Positions 6,329 to 14,300 of a stretch of DNA of 20,793 nucleotides are shown here, piece after piece. The translations under genes and the position numbers were made by a program. Source of the DNA: CAZPLZ01 sp964587525. Its GTDB lineage: Bacteria; Oederibacteriota; CAKKQC01. The notes under the pieces were generated by a model that did no database searches, was not told the DNA's origin, and saw only the letters and a list, made by a program, of their open reading frames with translations. The stretch is from NCBI GenBank assembly GCA_964587525.1, contig CAZPLZ010000040.1:1-20793 (forward strand), written 5' to 3'. Numbering within the stretch: position 1 is the stretch's first letter; each line of letters opens with the position of its first letter.

Positions 6329-6461
6329 TACCGGTCGGCCAGCGACCGCTCGACCCCCTCCGACCGTCCTGCCGGATTTTTTCCACAACCTTATAGCCGC
6401 CTCGCATGCGCGGCACGATGAGTTCAGGCCCCCCGCCAGAGTCCGGTCCCTCCGGCTCTCT

Positions 6462-6896
6462 TCAGTCTACCTGGTGTGCCGTCAAAAAAATGGCCTTGCC
6501 CAGGGCCACAAAGAAGTCTTGATAGGTTTGGGGGTCGTCGACGGATTTAATCCCATGTTGGGCATTCGCCCGAACCAGCAACTGCTTCTGACCCCTGGCC
6601 CTCACCGTAACCGTCAGCATTACAACTTTATATCTCAGGTATTTAGTCCCCGTGATGGAGCCCAGTATAAAGTCCGCTTTGTCGATGACGAAATCCAGGT
6701 CCTGCATGGTTCCAACAACCGTCTGCATCATCTTTTTCTTGTCGGTTGTATCAAATGCCCTGGTCTGGATGCTTCGTAGTCTCACCTGGCTTTCTTTGGT
6801 TTCAAAGGCCCTCTTCTGTGTATTTGCGCACCCGCAAACGAGCCCCAATGCCCCAAGGAAGACAAGACTTCCGACAAGACCGGTTAACTTTCTCAT
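6462..6896 (-). CDS. Lipoprotein, paralogue of the adjacent TPR lipoprotein
   Basis: 144 residues. Signal peptide with lipobox ending at Cys23 (GLVCGC), so it should be lipidated. Residues about 40-144 ('RSIQTRAFDTTDKKKMMQTVVGTMQDLDFVIDKADFILGSITGTK' through 'DDPQTYQDFFVALGKAIFL') align with the N-terminal domain of the next lipoprotein gene upstream (6926-7822), showing a tandem duplication. The family is not one I can name. The start at 6896 has GGGAG 9 nt upstream. It is the third gene of a three-lipoprotein operon, 29 nt after its paralogue, and is missing the roughly 35-residue insertion and the TPR tail of that protein. Confidence 0.8.
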   Translation of the reverse strand: MRKLTGLVGSLVFLGALGLVCGCANTQKRAFETKESQVRLRSIQTRAFDTTDKKKMMQTVVGTMQDLDFVIDKADFILGSITGTKYLRYKVVMLTVTVRARGQKQLLVRANAQHGIKSVDDPQTYQDFFVALGKAIFLTAHQVD

Positions 6897-6925
6897 AAGT
6901 TCTTACTCCCTACGAAGCAGATCGT

Positions 6926-7822
6926 TCACTGCTTCTTGAGTTGTTCTACCCAAATCTTTAGCGTGGGGTTGTTTGGGTTGATTGTGAGTGAGTGTTGGTA
7001 TGAAACGAGTGCTCCCTGGCGGTCACCTTTTGAATACTGGCAATTGCCGATCATCGCCAAGGACTGCCAGTGCTGTGGGTTGGCCTGCAAAGCGGTATAG
7101 GCTTTGCGCCACGCCCCATCATAATCTTCGGCATTGTAAAGAATGACGGCCGCCTGATATTCAGCGTCAGCTTTCGACGGTAATGGAGCGGCGGCCCGTG
7201 CTGCTGTGGGACGTGCCGGTTCCATCTTCACTGGCTCAGTAGATGCGGGCTTTGATCCGTAAACCAGCTGGTCGTCTAAGAACACGGCTTTATGCAGCGA
7301 AGCAAAGAATTTCTGGTAAATTTCCGGATCATCGATGGTTTCGAACTTTTTGACGACCCCGTTCTTATTCCAGACTATTCTTTGAAACGTCGTCCGGACC
7401 ACCATGCCGCGACCATCGAGGCTGGGTTTGATGATCAGAGACGCTCTGACCTTCTGGACGCCATCGAGCCCTCCGTAGAGGTCCGACCCCTCTCCCCCGA
7501 TCGCGGAAAGTATGTCAAAAATAGTAGCGGCGACGGCCTTAACTTTGTCGGTTGCGTCGGCTTTCTTGGATGCAGCGATAAACCCAATCTTGGTTTCGCT
7601 GTCTCCTAAGATGAAGCCCAAATCCTGCAAGGTGCCGGCGCACCCGGCGAGCATTCTCTCCTCATCTCTGGTTTCGTACTGCCTCATCTGCAATTGTCGC
7701 TTTGCTAGACTCTCCTCGGAGAGCTTGAGGAAGCCCTTGGGGCCACCCCCGGCGCACCCGGCGATGAGGAAGGACACAGCCATAACGGTGAATATCGCAG
7801 ACCGATTCAACATCGGTCCCAT
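6926..7822 (-). CDS. Lipoprotein with C-terminal TPR domain
   Basis: 298 residues. Lipobox LIAGC ends at Cys23. Residues about 40-190 form the domain shared with the neighbouring 144-residue lipoprotein ('RQYETRDEERMLAGCAGTLQDLGFILGDSETKIGFIAASK' ... 'DDPEIYQKFFASLHKAVFLDDQL'), here with an additional glycine-rich segment in the middle. Residues about 195-220 are a Pro/Ala linker. Residues about 220-298 are two TPR repeats ('AEYQAAVILYNAEDYDGAWRKAYTALQANPQHW', 'GNCQYSKGDRQGALVSYQHSLTINPNN'). It probably acts as a periplasm-facing scaffold. The ATG at 7822 or the one at 7813 could be the start. It lies 11 nt after the BamE-like gene. Confidence 0.8.
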   Translation of the reverse strand: MGPMLNRSAIFTVMAVSFLIAGCAGGGPKGFLKLSEESLAKRQLQMRQYETRDEERMLAGCAGTLQDLGFILGDSETKIGFIAASKKADATDKVKAVAATIFDILSAIGGEGSDLYGGLDGVQKVRASLIIKPSLDGRGMVVRTTFQRIVWNKNGVVKKFETIDDPEIYQKFFASLHKAVFLDDQLVYGSKPASTEPVKMEPARPTAARAAAPLPSKADAEYQAAVILYNAEDYDGAWRKAYTALQANPQHWQSLAMIGNCQYSKGDRQGALVSYQHSLTINPNNPTLKIWVEQLKKQ

Positions 7823-7833
7823 CTCAATTCGTC

Positions 7834-8238
7834 TTAAAACCTCGAAGTATGATAGGCGAAGTCGCGAACCTTATTATCCTCGTCGAACTTGACGATGACC
7901 GTCAATGTTCTCTGGGATTTAGACGCAGAGCCCGAAGATTTGCTTGCCCCAAAGAGAATCAACGATCCGTATCCTTCACTTCTCGAATGGGTTACTTCTG
8001 TCGCGATCTTGTCGTAGACCCAGACTTCCATTCCGTTCTCATCGGTGGAGACGATATTCGGCGAACCCAGTGCTTGGATGACTTCCGCGGAAGACATACC
8101 TTTCCGGATTTCGCGTTGGACCTTCCCGACGGTGAGCCTGTCACCCTCATCGGACTGCACGTCTTTACGATGACTGCTGGCGGAGTAGCAGCCGGATAAC
8201 GTGGAAACGACGACGATCAGAAGAATAGCGCCTTTCAT
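7834..8238 (-). CDS. BamE/SmpA-OmlA-like lipoprotein
   Basis: 134 residues. A short signal peptide ends in lipobox LSGC with Cys17. The segment about 36-80 ('LTVGKVQREIRKGMSSAEVIQALGSPNIVSTDENGMEVWVYDK') is the SmpA/OmlA fold shared by BamE: a helix carrying 'G-M-(S/T)-x-x-(E/Q)-V', then 'LG-x-P', then a W-x-Y strand. A final strand 'LTVIVKFDEDNKVRDFAYHTS' closes the sheet, as in BamE. A serine-rich loop (about 95-110) is unusual. BamE is an accessory of the outer-membrane barrel assembly machine, but many SmpA-like lipoproteins have other roles, so I do not assign the bamE symbol. An ideal Shine-Dalgarno (AAGGAGGA) precedes the ATG at 8238; first gene of the lipoprotein operon. Confidence 0.78.
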   Translation of the reverse strand: MKGAILLIVVVSTLSGCYSASSHRKDVQSDEGDRLTVGKVQREIRKGMSSAEVIQALGSPNIVSTDENGMEVWVYDKIATEVTHSRSEGYGSLILFGASKSSGSASKSQRTLTVIVKFDEDNKVRDFAYHTSRF

Positions 8239-8286
8239 AGATCCTCCTTACTACTACCTGTGTTCCCCCTCTATACCCCATGTGGA

Positions 8287-8315
8287 GTCTATGCGAAATG
8301 TTCACTATTAGTCAA
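8287..8315 (-). promoter_or_regulatory. Possible promoter of the lipoprotein operon
   Basis: On the minus strand TTGACT (8310-8315) is followed after 17 nt by ATAGAC (8287-8292), a good -35 with a weak -10. It lies in the 241-bp gap between the TPR membrane protein and the BamE-like gene; nothing else in that gap resembles a gene or strong terminator. Confidence 0.3.
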
Positions 8316-8479
8316 TACTCAATCATGCCTCACATACTCCGTAGGACTCCCCCTCCCTCAAACTCCTTTCGATGTCCCTGCGACAACCCCACGCTCAGGA
8401 ATTCCCAGTCGACGAGCCAACGGAGGATTTCAAGAATATCTTAATATGTAAACTACGTCCCCCTCCCCAACCTGCACTG

Positions 8480-9874
8480 TTATTTGGGGGTTCCGGGATG
8501 CTCCTGTCCTGGATGCTCCTTACTGGAGGCTCCTTCAGCCGGGTTACGCGGGGGAAGTCCATCATGCCAGTGACCATGATCCGGATTCCAGTGCTTGTTC
8601 GTCGCAGGGTCATATTGCCAGGCCTGAGGTTGAGTTCCAGTAATAATAGGAGGTCCGGCATTGGCAGGCCGGTCAGGCACTTCGACGAGCTTATTGCCTT
8701 CATAGGTAAAGCGGGGTTCGCCGTTCACCTTGTGGATTTTCGTGTCCACGAGGTTCAAGACCCCCTGCTTGGTGCCCGGAACGAGCCAAAAGTCAAGATC
8801 CAGCACGTCCCCCGAAGTGGTACTTTTGAAGTCCGTGCACGCGAAGTACGTTTTGTCATCTATGATGCGGACTGGGTCGTGAATCTTGACAAATGTCAGC
8901 GCCCAATCCTTCTTGAGCTTATCATCGTGGATTTTGAACTCCCCGTTGCCTTTTTTCGTTTCCGCGATGATATATTGCGTCATGCCTGTCTTGATATCAG
9001 TAGCTGTGATGGCCTGACTCCACCGCTCCTTACCGGTCAATTCGACCCCTGAAGCTTTTCGCTCAGGCTGTTCCCTGCTGGCCACCCCGCTTCTCTGCGG
9101 ACTCCCGGGATCTGATGAGAGGTCGGCCAGAAGTTTCCGAAGACTTCTGGAGGTTTTAGCGGCGTATTCAGATTTGACTGTCCCCAATTGATTTAAGAGT
9201 GCGATCGCCTCTCCCGCCCCCGCTTTCTTCTGGCCGGATTCTCCCAGCCGCAACATGCATCGTGCGGAGCCTAGACTTCCCTCATATGAAAGCGAAGAGC
9301 CACTGTTTACGACATTTTGATATGCGAGGAGGGCTTCTTGATATCTGGATAGCATTTCCAAGCAATCGGCACGGCCAAGTTGGGCCTGAACGCTCATACG
9401 ATGGCTAGGATACCTGGCCAGAAACTGGTCATACGCTTCCAATGCCTGGGTGTACTGTTTCAGACGGTATCTGCAATTGCCGACATAGTACATAGCCACG
9501 GGGGCCAGGTGTGAGCCCGGATAGGTGCTGCTTATTTGTTGAAACAGTTGGTGCGCGCGCTGGTACTTATCTTCTTCTGTGGCCACGAGCGGAACGATAT
9601 TACTTTCAGGAGGTGGTATTTGATACAGGTAGAGGTCATGAGCTTCGCGGAAGAGAACCGTGGATCGCTCAGTAACGGTATGACGATGGCGTAGATACAG
9701 AAGGCCAAACACGATGAGCACGAGCGCTACGACACCGCCTGCAGCTAGCCCTGCTCTGTATTGGTCAATGAACTGGCGTATGCGGTCGACTGGTATCCAG
9801 GACGGGAGGACAATCCCCGTTTTGCCGATGGTTGGCTTCGGCTCCGCAAGCGGCTTGAATGGTTTAAGTTTCAC
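8480..9874 (-). CDS. Inner-membrane-anchored TPR protein with His/Trp-rich C-terminal tail
   Basis: 464 residues. A basic cytoplasmic N terminus (1-40) is followed by one transmembrane segment (about 41-61, 'AGLAAGGVVALVLIVFGLLYL'), placing the bulk in the periplasm. Residues about 70-250 contain TPR repeats ('KYQRAHQLFQQISSTYPGSHLAPVAMYYVGNC', 'QALEAYDQFLARYPSH', 'QEALLAYQNVVNSG'), as in YfgM- or CpoB-like scaffolds. Residues about 285-400 form a separate beta-rich domain. The tail (about 415-450) has 'YDPATNKHWNPDHGHWHDG', rich in His and Trp. It starts at GTG 9874, 6 nt after apt, and ends the long minus-strand gene run. Partner proteins are unknown. Confidence 0.75.
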   Translation of the reverse strand: MKLKPFKPLAEPKPTIGKTGIVLPSWIPVDRIRQFIDQYRAGLAAGGVVALVLIVFGLLYLRHRHTVTERSTVLFREAHDLYLYQIPPPESNIVPLVATEEDKYQRAHQLFQQISSTYPGSHLAPVAMYYVGNCRYRLKQYTQALEAYDQFLARYPSHRMSVQAQLGRADCLEMLSRYQEALLAYQNVVNSGSSLSYEGSLGSARCMLRLGESGQKKAGAGEAIALLNQLGTVKSEYAAKTSRSLRKLLADLSSDPGSPQRSGVASREQPERKASGVELTGKERWSQAITATDIKTGMTQYIIAETKKGNGEFKIHDDKLKKDWALTFVKIHDPVRIIDDKTYFACTDFKSTTSGDVLDLDFWLVPGTKQGVLNLVDTKIHKVNGEPRFTYEGNKLVEVPDRPANAGPPIITGTQPQAWQYDPATNKHWNPDHGHWHDGLPPRNPAEGASSKEHPGQEHPGTPK

Positions 9875-9880
9875 GCTGTA

Positions 9881-10393
9881 TCAATAGGTGACCAGAGAAT
9901 GCACCACATAGGGTTTGAGTTTCTCCCTGCCTTTAAGATACGTCAGCTCAACAATGAAGGCTAGGGCGGCGATGTTGCCTCCCAACTGGCTGACCAATTC
10001 TGCTGTCGCCCGGGCGGTCCCGCCGGTAGCAAGTACATCGTCTAAAATGAGAACCCGCTGGCCTTTTCGTAAGGCGTCACGGTGCATATGCAGTTCGTCC
10101 GTACCGTATTCCAGCTCATATGTGGCATGGACGGTCTCTCGAGGCAGTTTCTTTGGCTTCCTCACTGGTATCAAGCCTGTTCTAAGAGATTGGGCCAGTG
10201 CTCCACCCCACAGGAATCCCCTGGCTTCTGCGACAACGATTGTCTCGATGTTTTCTGTCCGAAATCGCGTGACAAGTCGTGAGATCGCTTCACCGAACCC
10301 TGAAGGGGAAGCCAGCAGCGGGGTCAGGTCTTTGAAAGAGATCCCGGGTTTAGGGTAATCCGGAACTTCCGTGATATAGGTCTTGAGGTCCAT
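9881..10393 (-). CDS. apt: Adenine phosphoribosyltransferase
   Basis: 170 residues from the ATG at 10393 (a GTG immediately before it, at 10396, could also start it). The protein salvages adenine with PRPP to AMP in the cytoplasm. Family marks: 'VPDYPKPGISFKDLTPLL' at the N terminus, 'EARGFLWGGALA' (about 58-68), 'PVRKPKKLPRET' and the PRPP-binding loop 'VLILDDVLATGGTA' (115-128). Length is typical. It begins 8 nt after the sigma-factor stop and is followed 6 nt later by the TPR membrane protein, so all three are probably cotranscribed. No Shine-Dalgarno is obvious. Confidence 0.95.
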   Translation of the reverse strand: MDLKTYITEVPDYPKPGISFKDLTPLLASPSGFGEAISRLVTRFRTENIETIVVAEARGFLWGGALAQSLRTGLIPVRKPKKLPRETVHATYELEYGTDELHMHRDALRKGQRVLILDDVLATGGTARATAELVSQLGGNIAALAFIVELTYLKGREKLKPYVVHSLVTY

Positions 10394-10401
10394 CACTAGG
10401 A

Positions 10402-11373
10402 TTACTGAATGAGATCGTCCAACTTGTGTCCGCGGGCGATAAGCAACTGCCGCAGACGGCGTAGCGCCCTGGACTCAATTTGTCTCACGCGTTCTCGGCT
10501 GAGTTTAAGGATATCGCCGATTTCTTCCAGAGTATGGGCATCCCGTCCGCGAAGACCGAATCGGAGGCACACAATCTCCTGCTCGCGCTCGGGAATAGAG
10601 GTCAGCATGGAGGCCATTCGCTCTTCAACGATATGGGCTGCAACGACTTCCGGTGGTGACCGCTGACTGGAATCAGCGATTACTTCGCTGATGTTCCTAT
10701 CATCCTCAGGCCCGATGGTATCATCCAAGGATGTGGCTTGCTGAGCGAACATTTGAAGCTCCCTGACTCGTTTGACGCTCAGCCGCATAGCTTTTGCCAG
10801 ATCTTCAGGTTGAGGGTCCTTCCCAAGTTTCTGAGAGAGCCGTTGGTTGATGCGCAGGAACTGGTTCATCTGTTCAGTCACGTGAATGGGCAGCCGTACC
10901 GCCCGGCCGTGCTTGGCAATAGATCGAGTAATACCCTGGCGGATCCACCATGTGGCATAGGTGCTGAACCTGAACCCTTTCTTGTGACTGTACAGCTCAG
11001 CGGCCCGGATGAGTCCAATATTGCCCTCTTCAATTAAATCCAGGAATGAGAGACCGCGGTTCATGTAAAACTTGGCGATTGATACCACGAGACGGAGATT
11101 GGCCTGTACCAGGTGTTGCTTGGCCTTGAGGTCGCCTTTCTCAATTTTTTTTGCGAGGTCACGCTCCTGTTCAGCGTTGAGCAGCTTGGTGTAGCTAATT
11201 TCTTTGAGGTAGGTCTGAAGAATATCAGTGGTTGGTGTATCGGAGGCTGAGGGAGTGGCCTCGGCCGCCTGCTTGCGCTCACCTGCATCCTTAACAACAC
11301 CGGTTGATGCCCCACCGCCTCCCAAGTACAAGCGTGGTTTGCGCGGGGATGATTTTCGGCGGGCGGGACTCAA
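10402..11373 (-). CDS. Sigma-70 family factor, RpoD/RpoS subfamily (group 2-like)
   Basis: 323 residues. There is no long region 1.1, so it is probably an alternative, not the housekeeping, sigma factor. The disordered N terminus (1-45) is Arg/Ser-rich. Region 1.2 is about 47-75, region 2 about 88-155 ('NLRLVVSIAKFYMNRGLSFLDLIEEGNIGLIRA', 'GFRFSTYATWWIRQGITRSI'), region 3 about 165-240, and region 4 about 255-315 with the -35 binding helix 'TLEEIGDILKLSRERVRQIE'. These strongly conserved promoter-reading residues suggest an RpoD-like consensus. The TTG start overlaps the stop of the upstream protease-barrel gene (TTGA), so the two are coupled. An RpoS-like stress role is plausible but not provable here. 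Confidence 0.9.
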   Translation of the reverse strand: MSPARRKSSPRKPRLYLGGGGASTGVVKDAGERKQAAEATPSASDTPTTDILQTYLKEISYTKLLNAEQERDLAKKIEKGDLKAKQHLVQANLRLVVSIAKFYMNRGLSFLDLIEEGNIGLIRAAELYSHKKGFRFSTYATWWIRQGITRSIAKHGRAVRLPIHVTEQMNQFLRINQRLSQKLGKDPQPEDLAKAMRLSVKRVRELQMFAQQATSLDDTIGPEDDRNISEVIADSSQRSPPEVVAAHIVEERMASMLTSIPEREQEIVCLRFGLRGRDAHTLEEIGDILKLSRERVRQIESRALRRLRQLLIARGHKLDDLIQ

Positions 11374-14300
11374 AAGAGTGATCCCAACCGGCCATAGATG
11401 GTAGGCCGGCCCTGGCGCCCATCGATACGCCGGGCGACCTCAACCGCGAACAGCACTGGGCTTGACTGAAGCATGAACCCGATCAAATTCACCCCCCCCC
11501 CGATGCTCATCGCTGGCTGCAAGTTCTCATTTGTGAAACTTTTGGATGTGTCGAACCCGCTGCCGACATCGAAGAATCCGACCCCCTGGACATCAGTGAA
11601 CAGCAGAGGAATCAGTGGCAGGGGGAAATTTAAGTGTTTCAGGAGATTGACACGTATTTCATGGTTCCCCAGGAGCGCACCGTTGCCGCGCCGGCTGGCG
11701 AACCCATGGGCCCGTAGCAGGTAATGACCGCCAAGATAATACGTCCGCTGATCATGCCCTTCCGAGATTACACCAAACCACCGCAGAGCCAGGGTGGCGT
11801 TGTTGAACAGGCCATGGAACCATTGAGCTTCCCCACTGTACTCAGTAAAGCGCAGTGCGGAGGGTATTCCCGGTAAAGCCTGGGTGACCCCCAGGTGAAG
11901 TTTCCAGCCACCGATAGGGAGTAACCGGCGCCATCTTGTCGTATCACGGACAAGCGCGGCGCTGACCGGATACAACGTAGATTTTTTGGTGTCGGAACGA
12001 TCAAAGTCCCCGCGGTTGGTGAAGATTTCGGTGATTTGTGCGGCTTCGGCGGTCAACTCAATCCGAGTGTACCTACTGAATGGGTATGCGATCTGCGTGC
12101 TGATGCCCTGGGAGCCGGCGATGGAAGGGGGGAAATCAAAGTTTTCAGTAGAGACCAGGCTGGGGAAGAAGAGGAACCGGTTCTGGCTAAACCTGAGGGC
12201 GACGGCGATGGCTGGGCGCAATCCATCATATATGTAGGTTAGTCCATACAAGCTCATGTAGGATGGAAATGCATTCGCCTCCATGAGCAGCCGGTGATTG
12301 CCCAGGACATCGCTCAATTGCAGTACACCGTACCCAGCGAAGCTGGCTCCGCCGCCAACCGTAACACTTCCAACCAAGACAAACAGATCAACGAGGGACT
12401 TGTCGAGTTTGAACTGATACGCGGAGGGCCAGATCTCGACGTTCGCAATAAATGTAGTCTGGCCGATCGCGTGTACCCGATCAGCTTTATCAAGGGCGTG
12501 GACGCGGTAATAGTACAATTGACCATACTGCCAGGAGTTGTCTTGGTACAGACTTGAAGACGGGTTATGTTGACGCACCAGCAGCCGGCCCAGCCTCCCT
12601 GGCTGTGTGGATCGGTACACCTCGTAACGTGAAATCGCTGTGAGTGTTGTTGGCACGCTCCAGCTCAATTGGATAACCGCGCCGGTGCGTAAGGCTGAAA
12701 GATGCAACGGGGTATCCCTTGCACCTTTCTCTTGCCCCGCTTTAGGGGGGGGTGGTTTGGAAATCTGCGATGCAATCGGCGGTGCGTCAAATACCAGAGA
12801 GGCCGGGGTCAGCCAATTCGTGTGGAACGCTGGCAGACGAGCCGTGGCGAGGACAGCTCCCCTCCCCCACCCCGGGCTCGGGGACCCGCGGGGGAGAGGG
12901 GGAGGTGTGGTGGATTGAGAAGCTGGGACGGAAACGACAGAATGACCCGGGGTGAACCGTTGCACCGGTGGGGCCAGCCGAGACGCCGGTATCGTCCCCG
13001 GTTTGCTTGAGCTCTCGGGTGTCTGGCTGGTTTTCTCCTCCCTCACCCTACCCTCTCCCCCCTTATGGGGGGGGAGGGTAGAAGAGCCTTGGGCTTCCAT
13101 GGCCAACGGAGCCTTCTGGAGCATGGTGTCGTTGAGGTGATAGATGTTTTGAGAGCCGTGTTCCAGTGTGACTGCCAGAATATGCTTGCCATCCCGGTCC
13201 CACCGTCCTGCGAATATCCCGGTGCGTGCATCGGTCAGTTGACGGATTTCGCCGCCGTCCAAGGTCGCGGCGTACAAATTGGGGATGCCACTCTCCCCTG
13301 AGTCAAACAGAATCCATTTCCCGTCTGGCGACACATCAGGCCGCTTCCCTTTGATCGGCTCACCGCTCCCAAGCTGGCGTGAGCGCGGTCTTGCGGCATG
13401 AAGATCGTCGACGATTTTCAGTATGGTGCCGTCCGGCCCTTCGGATATGTATACCAGTTGCTGACCTGAGGGTGTAAATGCCGGTGAGGCGTTGGCCGTA
13501 TCATCCCAGGTCAGTTGACGCCACTCGCCCGATTTGATGTCCACGAGATAGATCTCCCCCGCGCTTCCATTGAACCCGACAAATGCCAGAGATCGTCCAT
13601 CGGGAGAAAATCTGGGGTGGCCGATATCGAGAAACGGAAAGTGAAGGCGGCGCCTGACCCGTCCCCGAGGCGCGTCCACGATCACCAAGATATTTTCGGG
13701 ACCGTCTTTCACCGTCACGACCAACTGCTTCCCATCTGGCGACCAGGCGGGCGGGCTGTTGGCCAAGTTATCGAATTTGGCGTTGGAGAACACCGGGTGG
13801 GGTTTACCGCTTTTTTTCATCAGGAACAGGTTCCGAAATCCCTGCCGGTCAGAGAGGAAGACAAATGTTTCTTTGGTGGGTGACGGCACTGGAAATGTAT
13901 TATGCACAGTCGCGCCGTGCTTTTCGCGCACCAGTGGCGTCCCGTACTCTCGAGCGTCTTTCTTCCCCTTCACCTCACTCCAAAAGGTTTCCTTGAGGTG
14001 GATCCTCCATTGCCGGTCAAACTCGCGCATCGACACGCCGACTTTATCCTGAAAGACTTGGGAAAACGTCTTAGGTTCCTCAATGGATTTGATAATGGCG
14101 GGGCCCTTATCATCACCGTACCGTTCGGCCAGGTAGTCCATGGCTGAATGGCCTGCTTTGTAGCCCAGGTATGTGTCGTGTGGCTCCATGTGATTGAAAT
14201 GATGCATCAGCCATAGTGGTGGGAGACGGTCATGGAGAACTGCGTCACGCAGCACCATCCGGCCAGCGGGAGTCCATACAGCGGCGACATGCTCGGCCAT

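Larger units (their letters stand above)
6097..6461. other. Intergenic region with hairpin repeats between convergent transcripts
   Basis: 365 bases with no gene I can support, between acyP (plus) and the lipoprotein operon (minus). It contains copy 1 of the hairpin repeat (6103-6149), an AT-rich stretch (about 6150-6215) and copy 3 of the repeat (6264-6302) followed by the hairpin GGCGCGC-TCCT-GCGCGCC (6311-6328). Short open frames here (including a minus-strand frame at 6201-6416) have repeat-derived, GC-skewed composition and no start signals, so I do not call them genes. Confidence 0.6.

Noticed and set aside
6201..6416. Minus-strand 71-codon open frame
   Set aside because: It spans the hairpin repeat, has no Shine-Dalgarno and reads as low-complexity Arg/Gly-rich sequence.
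8372..9052. A 226-codon plus-strand open frame
   Set aside because: It lies antisense to the TPR membrane protein, whose frame has recognisable domains; this frame does not.
12702..13010. Several plus-strand open frames in the GC-rich linker
   Set aside because: They are artefacts of the C/G-run palindromes opposite the protease-barrel gene.
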